From: Deltaproteobacteria bacterium
GTDB taxonomy: Bacteria; Desulfobacterota; Desulfuromonadia; Geobacterales; Pseudopelobacteraceae
DNA length: 34,678 nt
Reading direction: 5' to 3'
NCBI GenBank assembly: GCA_016182975.1
Contig: JACPFJ010000041.1
Coordinates: 1-34,678 of the forward strand
Shown: piece after piece, positions 8,071 through 19,239 of the stretch
Position numbering within the stretch: the first letter of the stretch is position 1
Layout: every line of letters begins with the position of its first letter
Position numbers and translations under genes: made by a program
Notes under the pieces: generated by a model
Told to the model about the DNA's origin: nothing
The model's database searches: none
What the model saw: the letters and a program-made list of their open reading frames with translations, nothing else

Positions 8071-10073
8071 GCAAACCCTTCCAGCAGCTTCTCTATCTGT
8101 AATCTGATCCGTTCGTCGAGCTCATGCCTTACGGCCTGGGAAAGAAAATGCCTGGCCTGTTGCGGGGGGAGCCCGGCAAGCACACCGGCCCAGGCGGCGC
8201 GTGCTTCCTCGTTGGGGTGAGCGCTGAGCCGGTCGGCGTGGGCCACGACCCATTCCCCTCCCTGGCGGGCAAGGATGGAGATGGCCAGCGTTACCATCTC
8301 CCTGTCGCTGCTTTCAAGGGCCGCTTCCACCAGCTCCATCGCCTCGCGGCTGCCGAGCTGTTCAAGCAGTTCGAGGCAGGTGATCATCAACATCCCCTCG
8401 GCCAGCGGCAATACGGTCCGGATGAGGGGGAGCGCGGCCGCTCCTTCGATCCTGGTGATGCTTCTCAACACGGCGCAGCGTACCCAGATGTCCTCGTCGT
8501 CAAGGGCATGTTTCAGGGGACCGGCAACGTCCGGGCCGCCGATCACCCCCAGTGCCTCCGCCGCGGCGATACGCACCTCAGGGTCCTCATCGACCAGCGC
8601 GATCAACAGGGCGCCGCTCGCCGCTGAAAGTTTCAGCTTGCCGATGGCTGCGACCGCTGCCTGACGGACAACGGGGTCCTCGTCCTTCACCAGCATGGAA
8701 AGCCGCTCTCCATCACCCAGGGCGGCATGAAGGACAACCGCGTCCCGTCGCTGTCCCGGCTGTTCCGATTCACCCAACTGCCGGGCCACCGCCTGAATGG
8801 CAGCGCGGTCCATGCGGGCCAGCAGCTGCAGGCAGGCAACGGCGGCATTTCTGGCCTCGAAGTCCGCATCACCCAGCAACGCGACGATATCCGGGATACG
8901 GTCCGTAAGGCCGAGCCTCCCCGCGGCCGACACCGCGGCCTTGCGGACCAGGGGCGACTGGTCGTGCAGGGCCTCACGGATCAGGACACCGCCGGCACGG
9001 TGGGCAAGCTCGCCCACGACCGTACAGATGGCGCTGCGGGACGTCTCGTCAACCCGCGGGTACATCGCGACGAGGGCCTCCATGGCGTCGGCCCCCAGGC
9101 GTTTCAGCGACGCAAGCGCGACGCCGGAAAGGCGCTCGCTGGCAAAGGCGGCCAAAAGCGTCTCAAAGCCGCGCATGTCGCCGATTATCCCGAGCAGGAC
9201 CGTTACGGCCTCGGCCAGGTCGTTATCGTGAACATCAAACTGATCGATCAGTGTCGGCACAACCTGGCCGTGAGACATCCGCCGCAGGGACTCTTCCAGC
9301 CCTTGCCGGGCGGTGGCGCTGGAACGTGAAAAGATGCGGTACCACGAGGTGACGGCAGCCCTGCGGGTGCTCTTCTGGCGTGACGTAAAACCCTGCAGCA
9401 GGATGGGCGACACCGATTCGTCGCCGATGCTTCCCAGGCAGTCATAGACCCCTTTGCGCAGGATGTCCTGATCGGCCAGCGTGATGATCTCATCGGGTAC
9501 GGGGACGTGCGAGGTCATTTTACCCAAAGCGGCCAGGGCGCTGAAACGGAACAGGAGCGAATCATTGGCGACGACGGCCCTGATCAGGTATGGCACCGAG
9601 CCGGTATCGCCGATATGGCCGAGATGTTCGGCGGCCGCGGAGGCAACGTTGTCATCGGGGTCGTCCAGCGAGGCGAGCAGGACCGGAACAAATTCGGGGC
9701 TGCCGATGATCCCCATCACATCGATGACAAACTTGCGCACATCCTTGTCCGTGTCCCCCGACAGCCGGCTCAGGGGGACGGCGGCCCGTACCCCGAGCTT
9801 GGCCACGGCCTCGGCAGCGGAGTTTCTCAGTCCTGCATTTTCATGATTGCGGAGCAGTTCCAGGAGCGCCTCGATAGCCTGCTCGTCCGGGTCCGACGTC
9901 ACAAAGACATCGACCGCTTCCTTGCGCACCCTCCAACTTTCGTCCCCCATGGCGGAAAAGAGCAGGTCGCGTGTTTCCTGCAACGCTCGTCCCCGCAGGG
10001 CCTGAAGCGCGGCCCGGCGGGTCTCTTCGTCCCGGGACCGCAGAATGTTCCGGATATCCGACAAACTGTTCAC
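8067..10073 (-). CDS. HEAT-repeat (PBS-lyase-like) scaffold protein of the chemosensory cluster
   Basis: The 668-residue protein consists almost entirely of about 30-residue HEAT/PBS-lyase repeats (for example DESWRVRKEAVDVF, DKDVRKFVIDVMGIIG, DPDDNVASAAAEHLGHIG, DPVVRQAAVAAIGKL, DPEVRIAAAEALGVIG), with no signal peptide or catalytic motif. Such solenoids are protein-binding scaffolds. It sits between cheW and cheR and overlaps cheR by 4 bases, so it should act within this pathway. I recall a HEAT-repeat partner (Cpc7) in the Myxococcus Che7 system, but homology was not tested. The frame starts with GTG at 10073. A TTG nine bases downstream (10064) has AAGGTGA at better spacing and may be the true start. 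Confidence 0.9.
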   Translation of the reverse strand: MNSLSDIRNILRSRDEETRRAALQALRGRALQETRDLLFSAMGDESWRVRKEAVDVFVTSDPDEQAIEALLELLRNHENAGLRNSAAEAVAKLGVRAAVPLSRLSGDTDKDVRKFVIDVMGIIGSPEFVPVLLASLDDPDDNVASAAAEHLGHIGDTGSVPYLIRAVVANDSLLFRFSALAALGKMTSHVPVPDEIITLADQDILRKGVYDCLGSIGDESVSPILLQGFTSRQKSTRRAAVTSWYRIFSRSSATARQGLEESLRRMSHGQVVPTLIDQFDVHDNDLAEAVTVLLGIIGDMRGFETLLAAFASERLSGVALASLKRLGADAMEALVAMYPRVDETSRSAICTVVGELAHRAGGVLIREALHDQSPLVRKAAVSAAGRLGLTDRIPDIVALLGDADFEARNAAVACLQLLARMDRAAIQAVARQLGESEQPGQRRDAVVLHAALGDGERLSMLVKDEDPVVRQAAVAAIGKLKLSAASGALLIALVDEDPEVRIAAAEALGVIGGPDVAGPLKHALDDEDIWVRCAVLRSITRIEGAAALPLIRTVLPLAEGMLMITCLELLEQLGSREAMELVEAALESSDREMVTLAISILARQGGEWVVAHADRLSAHPNEEARAAWAGVLAGLPPQQARHFLSQAVRHELDERIRLQIEKLLEGFA

Positions 10074-10115
10074 CTTGGTTGTGCTCCTGATGACGTATTA
10101 ACTGAAAAAGCAATT

Positions 10116-10244
10116 GAAACGCAAAGACGCAAAGACACGAAGGGAAAACAGCAGGTTAAAAACAAAACAGGCATTGCCTATTGGGTGAATGCTCTCTTTT
10201 CCATAAGATCTTCTGTTTCTTTGCATCTGGCGTCCTTGCGTTAA
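10116..10244. repeat. Inverted repeat of CGCAAAGA words
   Basis: The left arm 10116-10148 is built of ACGCAAAGAC-like words. The right arm 10212-10244 is the imperfect reverse complement (TTTGCATCTGGCGTCCTTGCG). It fills most of the gap between cheW and the HEAT-protein gene and shares words with the element at 23262-23396. Confidence 0.7.
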
Positions 10245-10268
10245 GAATCTGCCGTTTCAAGGATTAAA

Positions 10269-10772
10269 TTAAGCGCTGATGCGGGCAATCTCCCGGTAAT
10301 CGGCCGGACCGAGCAGGACATCGACGTCCAGGACCATGAAGACGCTTTCCCCGGACAGGCAGACCCCCACCAGGTATTCGCGCCCCACCCCTTCGGCCAC
10401 GTCGGGCGGCGGCTTGATCTCGCGGGCGGGAACGGAGATGACCTCCATGACATCGTCGACCGCGAGCGCCAGCATCTGGCGCGAGAGGCAGACTATCAGC
10501 AGCTTGCCGTTCTTTCCTTCGGCCAGGGGCGTCATCCCGAAACGGTTGCGCATATCCATCACCGGGATGACGGCGCCGCGGAGGTTGATGACGCCGTCGA
10601 GAAGCTGCGAGGAGCGGGGAAGGCCGTAGAGCTTTTGCGGCAGGATGATCTCCTTGATCCGCATGATGTCGACGGCAAAGAGGTTGGCCCCCAAGTTGAA
10701 GCAAGCCAGTTGGATGTCCTGCGGTTCCCTGTTCATGGTCTGATAGATGCCCCGTTCATCCGTATTCTCCAC
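10269..10772 (-). CDS. cheW: CheW-like coupling protein (first copy)
   Basis: The 167-residue protein is a single CheW domain (CFNLGANLFAVDIMRIKEII, LLDGVINLRGAVIPVMDMRNRFG), the SH3-like adaptor linking CheA to receptors. The frame starts with a GTG 15 bases after the stop of the second CheW gene. An ATG at 10736 (MNREPQ) is an alternative that gives a more typical CheW length. Neither has a strong ribosome site. About 195 bp containing the CGCAAAGA inverted repeat separate it from the HEAT gene downstream. Confidence 0.93.
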   Translation of the reverse strand: MENTDERGIYQTMNREPQDIQLACFNLGANLFAVDIMRIKEIILPQKLYGLPRSSQLLDGVINLRGAVIPVMDMRNRFGMTPLAEGKNGKLLIVCLSRQMLALAVDDVMEVISVPAREIKPPPDVAEGVGREYLVGVCLSGESVFMVLDVDVLLGPADYREIARISA

Positions 10773-10787
10773 ATACCGGCCAGCAAC

Positions 10788-11528
10788 TCAGAAGAGGTTG
10801 ATGTCGGTGATCGTCTCCAGATTCAGCAGGATGATCATCCTGTTGTCGGCGCGTCCCAGGCCGGCGACGAACTCGCGGTCGATCCCATCGAGCACGGCCG
10901 GGGCCGGCTCAAAATCGTCCATGGCGATGCGGACAACCTGGATAACCTCATCCACCAGCAGCCCGGTAAAGGTCTCGCCATATTTTACCACAACCACCCG
11001 TTCCCTGCCGGTGACCGATTCGCGCCTGAGGCCGAGACGGTCGAGCATGTCCAGGATGGGGATGATTATCCCGCGCAGCGAGATGATCCCGGACACAAAG
11101 GAGGGGGCGCGCGGCACCTCGGTCACCTGGCGCGGCTTGATGATCTCCTTGATCTGCATGATGTTGATGCCGTAGATCTCATCGGAGACACGGATGCAGA
11201 GGAATTCCTCATATTCGTCGGTTGCTTGCGGTGATTGCTCCTCCGGTGACGGTTGCTGTTCCTCGCCGAGGCCGGCGGCCTCCCTCCCGGCCAGGATGAT
11301 CCCGAGCGGGTCGGTTACGGTGCGGCCGGGAGGGAGGTGCGGCAGGAGAGGCGTCGCGGGAGCGGACGCGGGAAAATCGCCCTCCCTGGCCGCCACGGGC
11401 ATGGGCGGCGTGCACGCCTCCGCTCGCGGCGCGACCGCGGCCGTCTCCACCCGGGGCTGGGGCGGATTCAACGGGGGAGCCCCAATCGCCCCCTGCCGGG
11501 CCTTTTGTCTGATTTTCGCCAGATCCAT
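10788..11528 (-). CDS. cheW: CheW-like coupling protein with Pro/Ala-rich N-terminal extension (second copy)
   Basis: The 246-residue protein has about 100 N-terminal residues rich in Pro, Ala and Glu with no recognisable fold, then a CheW domain (EEFLCIRVSDEIYGINIMQI, PSFVSGIISLRGIIIPILDM, GLLVDEVIQVVRI). The extension is not usual for CheW and may be a flexible tether. Two different CheW proteins in one operon suggest separate receptor or scaffold contacts. It starts 9 bases after the AAA+ ATPase stop. Confidence 0.93.
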   Translation of the reverse strand: MDLAKIRQKARQGAIGAPPLNPPQPRVETAAVAPRAEACTPPMPVAAREGDFPASAPATPLLPHLPPGRTVTDPLGIILAGREAAGLGEEQQPSPEEQSPQATDEYEEFLCIRVSDEIYGINIMQIKEIIKPRQVTEVPRAPSFVSGIISLRGIIIPILDMLDRLGLRRESVTGRERVVVVKYGETFTGLLVDEVIQVVRIAMDDFEPAPAVLDGIDREFVAGLGRADNRMIILLNLETITDINLF

Positions 11529-11537
11529 ATACCCTGC

Positions 11538-12338
11538 CTACATCATGAGTTCGTCTTTGATTTCGTCGATAATGGCCGAATCTATCAGCGCCGCATCGCT
11601 GCCGTAGGCCACGAGCAGGGCATTGGTCGCCATGGAGTTGATCCTGCGCGGCACCCCTCCTGTCAGATCGAAGATCTTCTGCACGGCATCGGGGGTGAAC
11701 AGGCCCGGCGTTCCGCCGGCGACCTCAAGCCGGAAATCGAGGTACTCCATGGTCTCCTCCAGCGACAGCGGCTGCAGGTGATAATGGAGCGCGATCCGCT
11801 GTCTGAGCGGCTCGAAACGGGAGGTGGCGAGCATGGCGCGCAGTTCCGGCTGCCCCATGATGACGACCCCGAGCAGGTTGCGGTCGTCCAGCTGAAAGTT
11901 GGTCAGGAGCCTGATCTCGTCGAACACCTCGGCGTCGGTGATCATCTGGGCCTCATCGATGACGATGACCGGGCAGACCCCTCTCTGGTAGCTCTCGTAG
12001 ACCACGGTGTTGATCTGTTCCAGCAGGATGTCCTTGGCCGCGGCCGGCTGCTCGACCTCCAGCAGCCTTGCCGTTGTGCGCAGGAATTCGATGGCGCTGA
12101 GCCGCGGGTTGACGATGTAACAGAAACGGTATTCCGAGCCCGCCCGGTCCATCAGGGCACGGGAGAGGGTCGTCTTGCCGCAGCCGATATCGCCGGTCAG
12201 AACGGCGATCTCCCGTTCCTCCAGCACGAACTCCAGCCGGGCGAGCGCCTCCTCGTGCCCGCTGCTCAGAAAGAGAAAGCGGGGGTCAGGGGTCTTGCCG
12301 AACGGTTTTTCCCTGAATCCGAAGTACGCCTTGTACAT
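11538..12338 (-). CDS. ExeA/GspA-like AAA+ ATPase in the chemosensory cluster
   Basis: The 266-residue protein begins MYKAYFGFREKPFGKTPDP, the hallmark of ExeA/GspA-type ATPases. It has Walker A GDIGCGKTT (residues 49-57), Walker B VIVIDEAQ (D128/E129) and a sensor-like VVIMGQPELR. Family members include the type II secretion ATPase ExeA, which helps secretin assembly with a peptidoglycan-binding partner. Here the C-terminal membrane and peptidoglycan-binding part is absent, leaving only the ATPase core. It lies between cheA (5-base gap) and cheW (9-base gap), so it is surely co-transcribed with them. Its role in chemosensing is unknown. Confidence 0.9.
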   Translation of the reverse strand: MYKAYFGFREKPFGKTPDPRFLFLSSGHEEALARLEFVLEEREIAVLTGDIGCGKTTLSRALMDRAGSEYRFCYIVNPRLSAIEFLRTTARLLEVEQPAAAKDILLEQINTVVYESYQRGVCPVIVIDEAQMITDAEVFDEIRLLTNFQLDDRNLLGVVIMGQPELRAMLATSRFEPLRQRIALHYHLQPLSLEETMEYLDFRLEVAGGTPGLFTPDAVQKIFDLTGGVPRRINSMATNALLVAYGSDAALIDSAIIDEIKDELMM

Positions 12339-12343
12339 GGCCG

Positions 12344-14458
12344 TCAGTTCCCGCTTTTCATGGCTTCGTTGATCATGCCGCCCACATCGAGCACGAGAAT
12401 GGTGCGTTGATCCCCCAGGTCGGCGGCGCCGGAAATCCCCCGGAAGCGCCTGAAGGCGGAGCCCATGGACTTGATGACGATGTCCTGCTGCCCGAGCAGG
12501 TCGTCCACCACGATGCCGAGCCTTTTTTCGGCGACCCCCACCACTACCACGTAGAACTCGCCCGGCCGCCCCTGGCGGCGATCTATCCCGAAGAAGGTGT
12601 CCAGACTGAGCAGCGGCAGTGTGGTCTCCCGCAGTTGGATGACCTCCTTGCGCTCCACGGTCCGGATGTCCTTCCCGGTCAGAAGCAGCGACTCCAGCAC
12701 CGACGTGACCGGAATGGCGTAGGTCCTGCCGCTGCAGGAGATGATCAGCACCTTGATGATGGCCAGGGTGATGGGAATGGTGATGATGAAGCGCGTCCCC
12801 GCCCCTTTCACGGTCTCGATATCGACCATGCCGGAGATGGCGGCGATGTTGTTTCTGACCACATCCATGCCCACGCCGCGCCCCGATACCTCGCTGACCT
12901 CGTCGTTGGTCGAAAAACCGGGCATGAAGATGAGGTCGAGCGCCTCCTTGTCGGACAGGTCACCGACATCCTGGACCAAACCCTTCTGCAGCGCCTTGGA
13001 CTTGATCCTTTCGATATCGATGCCGCCGCCGTCGTCCTCGACCTCGATGACAACGTGGTTCCCCTTCTGATACGACGATATCCTGATGGTCCCCTTCTCG
13101 TCCTTGCCCAGGGCCTCGCGCAGTTCAGGCGTCTCGATGCCGTGGTCGATGGCGTTCCTGATGATATGCATCATCGGGTCGGAGATGTCCTCGACGATCA
13201 GCTTGTCCAGTTCCGTATCCGCGCCGTTGAACTTCAGTTCCACCTTTTTCCCCTGCTCGCGGGATATCTTGCGGACAATGCGGGACATCTTCTCGTAGAG
13301 CTGTCCCACCGGGATCATGCGGATCTCCATGACCCCTTTCTGCAGATCGGTCAGTCTGCGCCCCAGACCCTTGGCGGCCTTGCCCAATTCGATGGAGATG
13401 CGCGAAAAGGCCTCCGTGCGCATCTTGGTGGCAATGGCGGAGATGGAGGAATGGGCCAGCACCAGTTCGCCGACGATATTCATCAACTCGTCCAGCTTGC
13501 CGATATCGACGCGTACCGTGCGGCTCATGCTCTTGGCGGATTGGGGCTCTTCCGCGCCGGCCGGAGCCGGACTTGGCAAAGGCGGCGGTATCGCTGCGGA
13601 GGCATCCCGCTCGTGCTTCACGACCGGGATGCGGGATGGCTGCTGGAGCGGTGGCGAAACCGGCGGCTCGGGGAGGCCGGCCTGGGGGGGCGATGGGAAT
13701 GCGCCCAGCGCCGTGACGCAGACGCTGTCGCGCTCGATCATCGGCACCCACTCTTCGGGCTTCAGGGTGGTGCCGAAGAGGATGTCGAAATCGATGTTGG
13801 TCTCCATGTTCCCCCCCACGCGGGGGAGCGTGCTGATCAACTCGCCGTACGTCTTGAGGAGATCGGAGACCTGCGCCAGTTCCTGGTCGAAGGTGGTCAG
13901 CTTGAACGAGGTATGGATGGAGTAGATCCTGCGCCCCTTGGCGAGGTTTTCCAGAAGGCGGTGTTCCTCGTATTCGGTCAGGGCCCCCAGCATCGCCTCC
14001 GACAGGCCGAGCTGCGAGAGTGGCGAGCCGCCGCCGGACTTTTCAGGAGGCGCCAGGCAGGCATTGATGCTGGCGATACAGGCGGCGATCTCTTCGGCCT
14101 GGTCGGCGCTCCCCCCTTCGGCAACGTTGCGCACGAGCAGGGTCAAAAGCTCATGAGACTGGAAAAGCACCGGCATCAGGGACTGGTCGAGGTTCAACCT
14201 CCCCAGACGCAGCCAGTCCAACAGGTTTTCCATGTTGTGGGAAAGCTCGCAGATGTCGTTGAATCCGAACATCCCGGCCAGTCCCTTCAGGGAGTGGGCC
14301 CCCCTGAAGATGGAGTTCAACAGGTCAGGATTCAGATCGCTGCGGTCGGCCATGTCGGCCAGGTCGGCAAGCTCGGAGCCGAGCTGGTCCACGATCTCCT
14401 CGGCCTCTGCCAGGAAGTCCTTGACCGCTTTGTTTGCCGCTGCGTTGAGATCACTCAT
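12344..14458 (-). CDS. cheA: Chemotaxis histidine kinase CheA
   Basis: 704 residues. The HPt (P1) domain has phospho-accepting H55 (FRGAHSLKGL). A putative regulator-binding P2-like domain spans about residues 160-250, followed by a Pro-rich linker (255-305) and the dimerisation domain (about 312-400). The ATPase domain has an N box HIIRNAIDHG (431-440), G1 DDGGGI (475-480) and G2 GRGVGMD (526-532). A CheW-like P5 domain runs from about 565 to the end. It autophosphorylates in trans and passes phosphate to CheY and CheB. It starts 26 bases after the cheY stop. Confidence 0.97.
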   Translation of the reverse strand: MSDLNAAANKAVKDFLAEAEEIVDQLGSELADLADMADRSDLNPDLLNSIFRGAHSLKGLAGMFGFNDICELSHNMENLLDWLRLGRLNLDQSLMPVLFQSHELLTLLVRNVAEGGSADQAEEIAACIASINACLAPPEKSGGGSPLSQLGLSEAMLGALTEYEEHRLLENLAKGRRIYSIHTSFKLTTFDQELAQVSDLLKTYGELISTLPRVGGNMETNIDFDILFGTTLKPEEWVPMIERDSVCVTALGAFPSPPQAGLPEPPVSPPLQQPSRIPVVKHERDASAAIPPPLPSPAPAGAEEPQSAKSMSRTVRVDIGKLDELMNIVGELVLAHSSISAIATKMRTEAFSRISIELGKAAKGLGRRLTDLQKGVMEIRMIPVGQLYEKMSRIVRKISREQGKKVELKFNGADTELDKLIVEDISDPMMHIIRNAIDHGIETPELREALGKDEKGTIRISSYQKGNHVVIEVEDDGGGIDIERIKSKALQKGLVQDVGDLSDKEALDLIFMPGFSTNDEVSEVSGRGVGMDVVRNNIAAISGMVDIETVKGAGTRFIITIPITLAIIKVLIISCSGRTYAIPVTSVLESLLLTGKDIRTVERKEVIQLRETTLPLLSLDTFFGIDRRQGRPGEFYVVVVGVAEKRLGIVVDDLLGQQDIVIKSMGSAFRRFRGISGAADLGDQRTILVLDVGGMINEAMKSGN

Positions 14459-14484
14459 AGCTGGTCCCCGGCCCGCCTTCCGCT

Positions 14485-14862
14485 TCAGGGCCGGTTCAGA
14501 TACTTCAGGAGCAGTTCCTGAAGTCTGGCTGGATCAAAGGGTTTTACCACATAGTCGTTGGCGCCGAGAAGCCTGCCCTTGTCGATGTCCTTCTGGCTCC
14601 CCTCGGTGGAGATGATGATGATCGGTATCTCCTTGTAGTTCGGGTTGTTGCGCAGGTAGCTGATCAATTCCAGCCCGTTGATGTCGGGCATGTTGATGTC
14701 GGTGAGGATGAGATCGACATTCTCGCGCGGCAGGAGCCGCAGGGCCTCGAAGCCGTTGGATGCCTCGACGATGCGGCAGTCGACCAGGGATTCGACGGTG
14801 GATGTCAACATGGCGCGCATGGCCCTGGAGTCGTCAGCGATCAGGATTGTCTTGGTGTTCAC
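14485..14862 (-). CDS. cheY: Single-domain response regulator CheY
   Basis: The 125-residue receiver domain has acidic D10/D11, phospho-acceptor D55 (LTDINMP), switch T86 (IISTEG) and K107 (YVVKPF). It lacks an output domain, so it signals by binding a partner. The start is GTG with GAAAGG upstream. It is the first gene of the cluster, behind the promoter at 14929-14957. Confidence 0.95.
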   Translation of the reverse strand: MNTKTILIADDSRAMRAMLTSTVESLVDCRIVEASNGFEALRLLPRENVDLILTDINMPDINGLELISYLRNNPNYKEIPIIIISTEGSQKDIDKGRLLGANDYVVKPFDPARLQELLLKYLNRP

Positions 14863-14928
14863 CGGTTGACCCTTTCGTGTGATTAAGAGTTACATGGTAC
14901 TGCGCACCAGGGGCATGCAAACTGTTGA

Positions 14929-14957
14929 ATGATAACCCATCAATAGCGGCAAGTAAA
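14929..14957 (-). promoter_or_regulatory. Predicted sigma-70 promoter for the chemosensory operon
   Basis: Minus strand: -35 TTTACT (14952-14957), 17-base spacer, -10 TATCAT (14929-14934). It lies in the short gap between der and cheY and gives a leader of about 60 bases. The -35 match is moderate. Confidence 0.45.
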
Positions 14958-14962
14958 GCCTG

Positions 14963-16309
14963 TTATGCAGCCTTGGGAGGGCGTCTGGAAGCGCCGTTTT
15001 TGTCTCTGCCGCGAAACATGATCCGCAACGGCACACCGTCAAAACCGAACGCCTCGCGGAACTTGTTGATCAGGTAACGTTCATATGAAAAGTGAATGCT
15101 GTCGGGCTGGTTGGTGAAGATGACGAAGGCCGGGGGCCGGGTGCCGACCTGGGTGGCGAAGTAGAACTTGACCCTGCGGCCATGGGCCAGCGGGGCGTGA
15201 TGGGCGTCGGTTGCCTCGGAAAAGACCCGGTTGAGGTCGGCGGTGGTAACGCGGCGACAGAACTGCTCCATGACATCGTCCACGGTCGCTATGATCTTGC
15301 CTGTCCGCTGGCCGGATTTGGCCGAAACAAACACAATCGGCGCATACGCCAGGTATTTGAAGCCGTTGCGGATCTTCTCCACGTAGACACCGAACGTGGC
15401 ATTGTCCTTTTCCAGGACATCCCACTTGTTGACGACAAAGACACACCCCTTGCCGGCCTCGTGGATATATCCGGCGATGCGTTCATCCTGTTCGGTGACG
15501 CCATCCTCGGCACTGATCACCATCAAGACCACATCGGCCCGCTCAATGCTTCTCAGCGCATCGACCACGCTGTATTTCTCCAGTTTTTCCGTGGTCTTGC
15601 CCTTGCGGCGGATACCGGCGGTGTCGATGAGAACGTACTGTTTCCTGTTGCAGATGAAGGATGTATCGACGGAATCGCGTGTTGTGCCCGCGGTCGGATT
15701 GGCCACGACCCGTTCGAAGCCGAGCAGACGGTTGACCAGCGACGACTTGCCCACATTGGGGCGCCCCACCACGGCGATACGGGTGATCTCGTCATCGGAC
15801 GGACTGTCGGCGGCGGGGGGGAATACATCCAGCAGGTTTTCCACCAGATCGTTGACGCCGCGGTTGTGCTCGGCGGAGATGGTGTAAAGCTGATCGACCC
15901 CCAGGGAGTAGAACTCGGCCGATTCGTTCTCCAGCTTGTCGCCATCCACCTTGTTGACCACGTAAAAGACCGGCTTGGCGACGCGGCGCAGCATCTGCGC
16001 CACATCCACGTCGGCCGGCGTCAGGCCGCTGCGCCCATCCATCATGAAGATGATCACGTCGGCCTCCTCCATGGCCAGGCGCGACTGCTCGCGCATCTGC
16101 TGCAAGAGCCGGTCCTCGGTCACCGGCTCGAAACCGCCGGTGTCGATCAGGATGAACGGCTTGTCGAAGCGGCTGATCGTGGCGTAGTTGCGGTCACGGG
16201 TAACACCCGGGGTGTCGTCCACGATGGCGCGGCGATGTCCCAGCAGACGGTTGAAGAGGGTTGATTTTCCTACATTAGGTCTTCCTACGATGGCTACGAT
16301 CGGTTTCAT
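14963..16309 (-). CDS. der: Ribosome-assembly GTPase Der (EngA)
   Basis: The 448-residue protein has two tandem GTPase domains, each opening with G1 GRPNVGKS (residues 9-16 and again near 185) and containing DTPG/DTAG and NKVD/NKWD motifs, then a C-terminal KH-like domain ([13 protein letters not shown]). Der is essential for 50S subunit maturation. I chose ATG 16309 because AAGGAA lies just upstream and because homologues begin with [13 protein letters not shown]. It sits 26 bases after the era stop. Confidence 0.96.
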   Translation of the reverse strand: MKPIVAIVGRPNVGKSTLFNRLLGHRRAIVDDTPGVTRDRNYATISRFDKPFILIDTGGFEPVTEDRLLQQMREQSRLAMEEADVIIFMMDGRSGLTPADVDVAQMLRRVAKPVFYVVNKVDGDKLENESAEFYSLGVDQLYTISAEHNRGVNDLVENLLDVFPPAADSPSDDEITRIAVVGRPNVGKSSLVNRLLGFERVVANPTAGTTRDSVDTSFICNRKQYVLIDTAGIRRKGKTTEKLEKYSVVDALRSIERADVVLMVISAEDGVTEQDERIAGYIHEAGKGCVFVVNKWDVLEKDNATFGVYVEKIRNGFKYLAYAPIVFVSAKSGQRTGKIIATVDDVMEQFCRRVTTADLNRVFSEATDAHHAPLAHGRRVKFYFATQVGTRPPAFVIFTNQPDSIHFSYERYLINKFREAFGFDGVPLRIMFRGRDKNGASRRPPKAA

Positions 16310-16335
16310 AAATTTCCTTGCAGCGGATTCGTGTT

Positions 16336-17226
16336 TCACTCGTACCCCAGTTCCCTCAGCACCGCGGTCCGCTCGGTCCAGCGCTCCTGCACCTTGACGT
16401 ACAGCTCCAGGAAGACCCTGGTCCCCAGGAGACGTTCGATGTCCTGCCGGGCCGCCTGGCCGATCCGCTTCAGCATGGCCCCCTTCCTGCCGATCACGAT
16501 CCCCTTCTGCCCCTCCCGCTCCACCAGGATGGTGGCGGCTATGGCGATCACGCCGTTCTCCCGCTCCTTGAAGGAGTCCACCACCACCGCCGTGGCGTAG
16601 GGGACCTCCTCGCCGGTCAGGCGGAAGACCTTCTCCCGCACCAGTTCGGCGCAGACGACCTTTTCGGGTTGATCGGTGAGGATGTCGTCGGGGAAATAGG
16701 GTACCCCTTCGGGGAGGCGCCCGCGGACCAGTTCCACCAGGCGCTCCACGTTGGCGCCGCTCTGGGCCGATATCGGCACCACCTCGGCGAAGGGATGGAG
16801 GGACGACAGGGCGGCCATCATCTCCAGCAGCCGCTCCCTGGGCTCCACCCGGTCCACCTTGTTCAGCACCAGGAAGACCGGAGCGCCGGTCTTGGCGGCC
16901 GTTTGGCGCACGAAGTCGTCGTCCCGCGGCGCCGCGGCGTCCACCACCAGCAACAGCAGGTCGATGCCGGAAATGGCCCCGTAGGCGGCATCCACCATGG
17001 CCCGGTTCATCCGGCTTCTGGCGGCGTGGATGCCGGGGGTATCCACGAACACGATCTGGCTCTCCTCGTCGGAGAGTATCCCCCGGATGGTGGTGCGGGT
17101 GGTCTGCGGCTTGTCCGACACCGCCACGATCTTCTCTCCCAGGATGCGGTTCAGGAGCGTGGACTTGCCCACGTTGGGGCGGCCGACGATGGAGACGAAC
17201 CCGGATTTGAACTTGTTGTTTTTCAT
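16336..17226 (-). CDS. era: GTPase Era
   Basis: The 296-residue protein has an N-terminal GTPase domain with G1 GRPNVGKS starting at residue 15, VDTPGIH (G3) and NKVDRV (G4). The C-terminal KH RNA-binding domain ([20 protein letters not shown]) recognises the 3' end of 16S rRNA during 30S maturation. It is followed closely by der, so two ribosome-biogenesis GTPases share a unit. Confidence 0.96.
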   Translation of the reverse strand: MKNNKFKSGFVSIVGRPNVGKSTLLNRILGEKIVAVSDKPQTTRTTIRGILSDEESQIVFVDTPGIHAARSRMNRAMVDAAYGAISGIDLLLLVVDAAAPRDDDFVRQTAAKTGAPVFLVLNKVDRVEPRERLLEMMAALSSLHPFAEVVPISAQSGANVERLVELVRGRLPEGVPYFPDDILTDQPEKVVCAELVREKVFRLTGEEVPYATAVVVDSFKERENGVIAIAATILVEREGQKGIVIGRKGAMLKRIGQAARQDIERLLGTRVFLELYVKVQERWTERTAVLRELGYE

Positions 17227-17276
17227 ATGGTTAACACTTATTCTTTCAATCAGAACTTGAAATATGGGTGATCAAA

Positions 17277-18947
<1,671 letters not shown>

Positions 18948-19007
18948 GGAGACCTCGCAAGATTAAATCTTTAAGCCGGACAAGCCGGAACCAACAAAAC
19001 ATTAATT

Positions 19008-19113
19008 TTCACGCGACGACGCACCAAAAGTAGGCGCTTTTAAGCGACGACGCGACGTTTAAAACCATGAACCGATTTTTTGTTTAAAATCCTTTCGGTG
19101 CGTCGTTGCGTGA
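19008..19113. repeat. Inverted repeat of CGACGACGC words
   Basis: The left arm 19008-19030 (CACGCGACGACGCACC core) pairs with the right arm 19092-19113 (GGTGCGTCGTTGCGTGA). A partial third copy of the left-arm word lies at 19041-19057. It sits in the 292-base gap between glnS and miaB. An unpaired half-element of CTCTGTG words follows at 19205-19231. A similar ACGACGCAAC word occurs at window position 11-20. Confidence 0.65.
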
Positions 19114-19239
19114 GTCATGTCTTGCTTGATTGTTTACTGAAGGCGTAAGCGCCTGAAGTTGTTACCCCGTGAAACCTGTTGATTTTTAACTAGATCAGCT
19201 TTTCTCCGTGACCTCTGTGATCTCTGTGGCCATTGATCG

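Noticed and set aside
12407-14521. 704-residue plus-strand open frame opposite cheA
   Set aside because: Antisense shadow of CheA, which has all kinase boxes; the shadow shows no domain.
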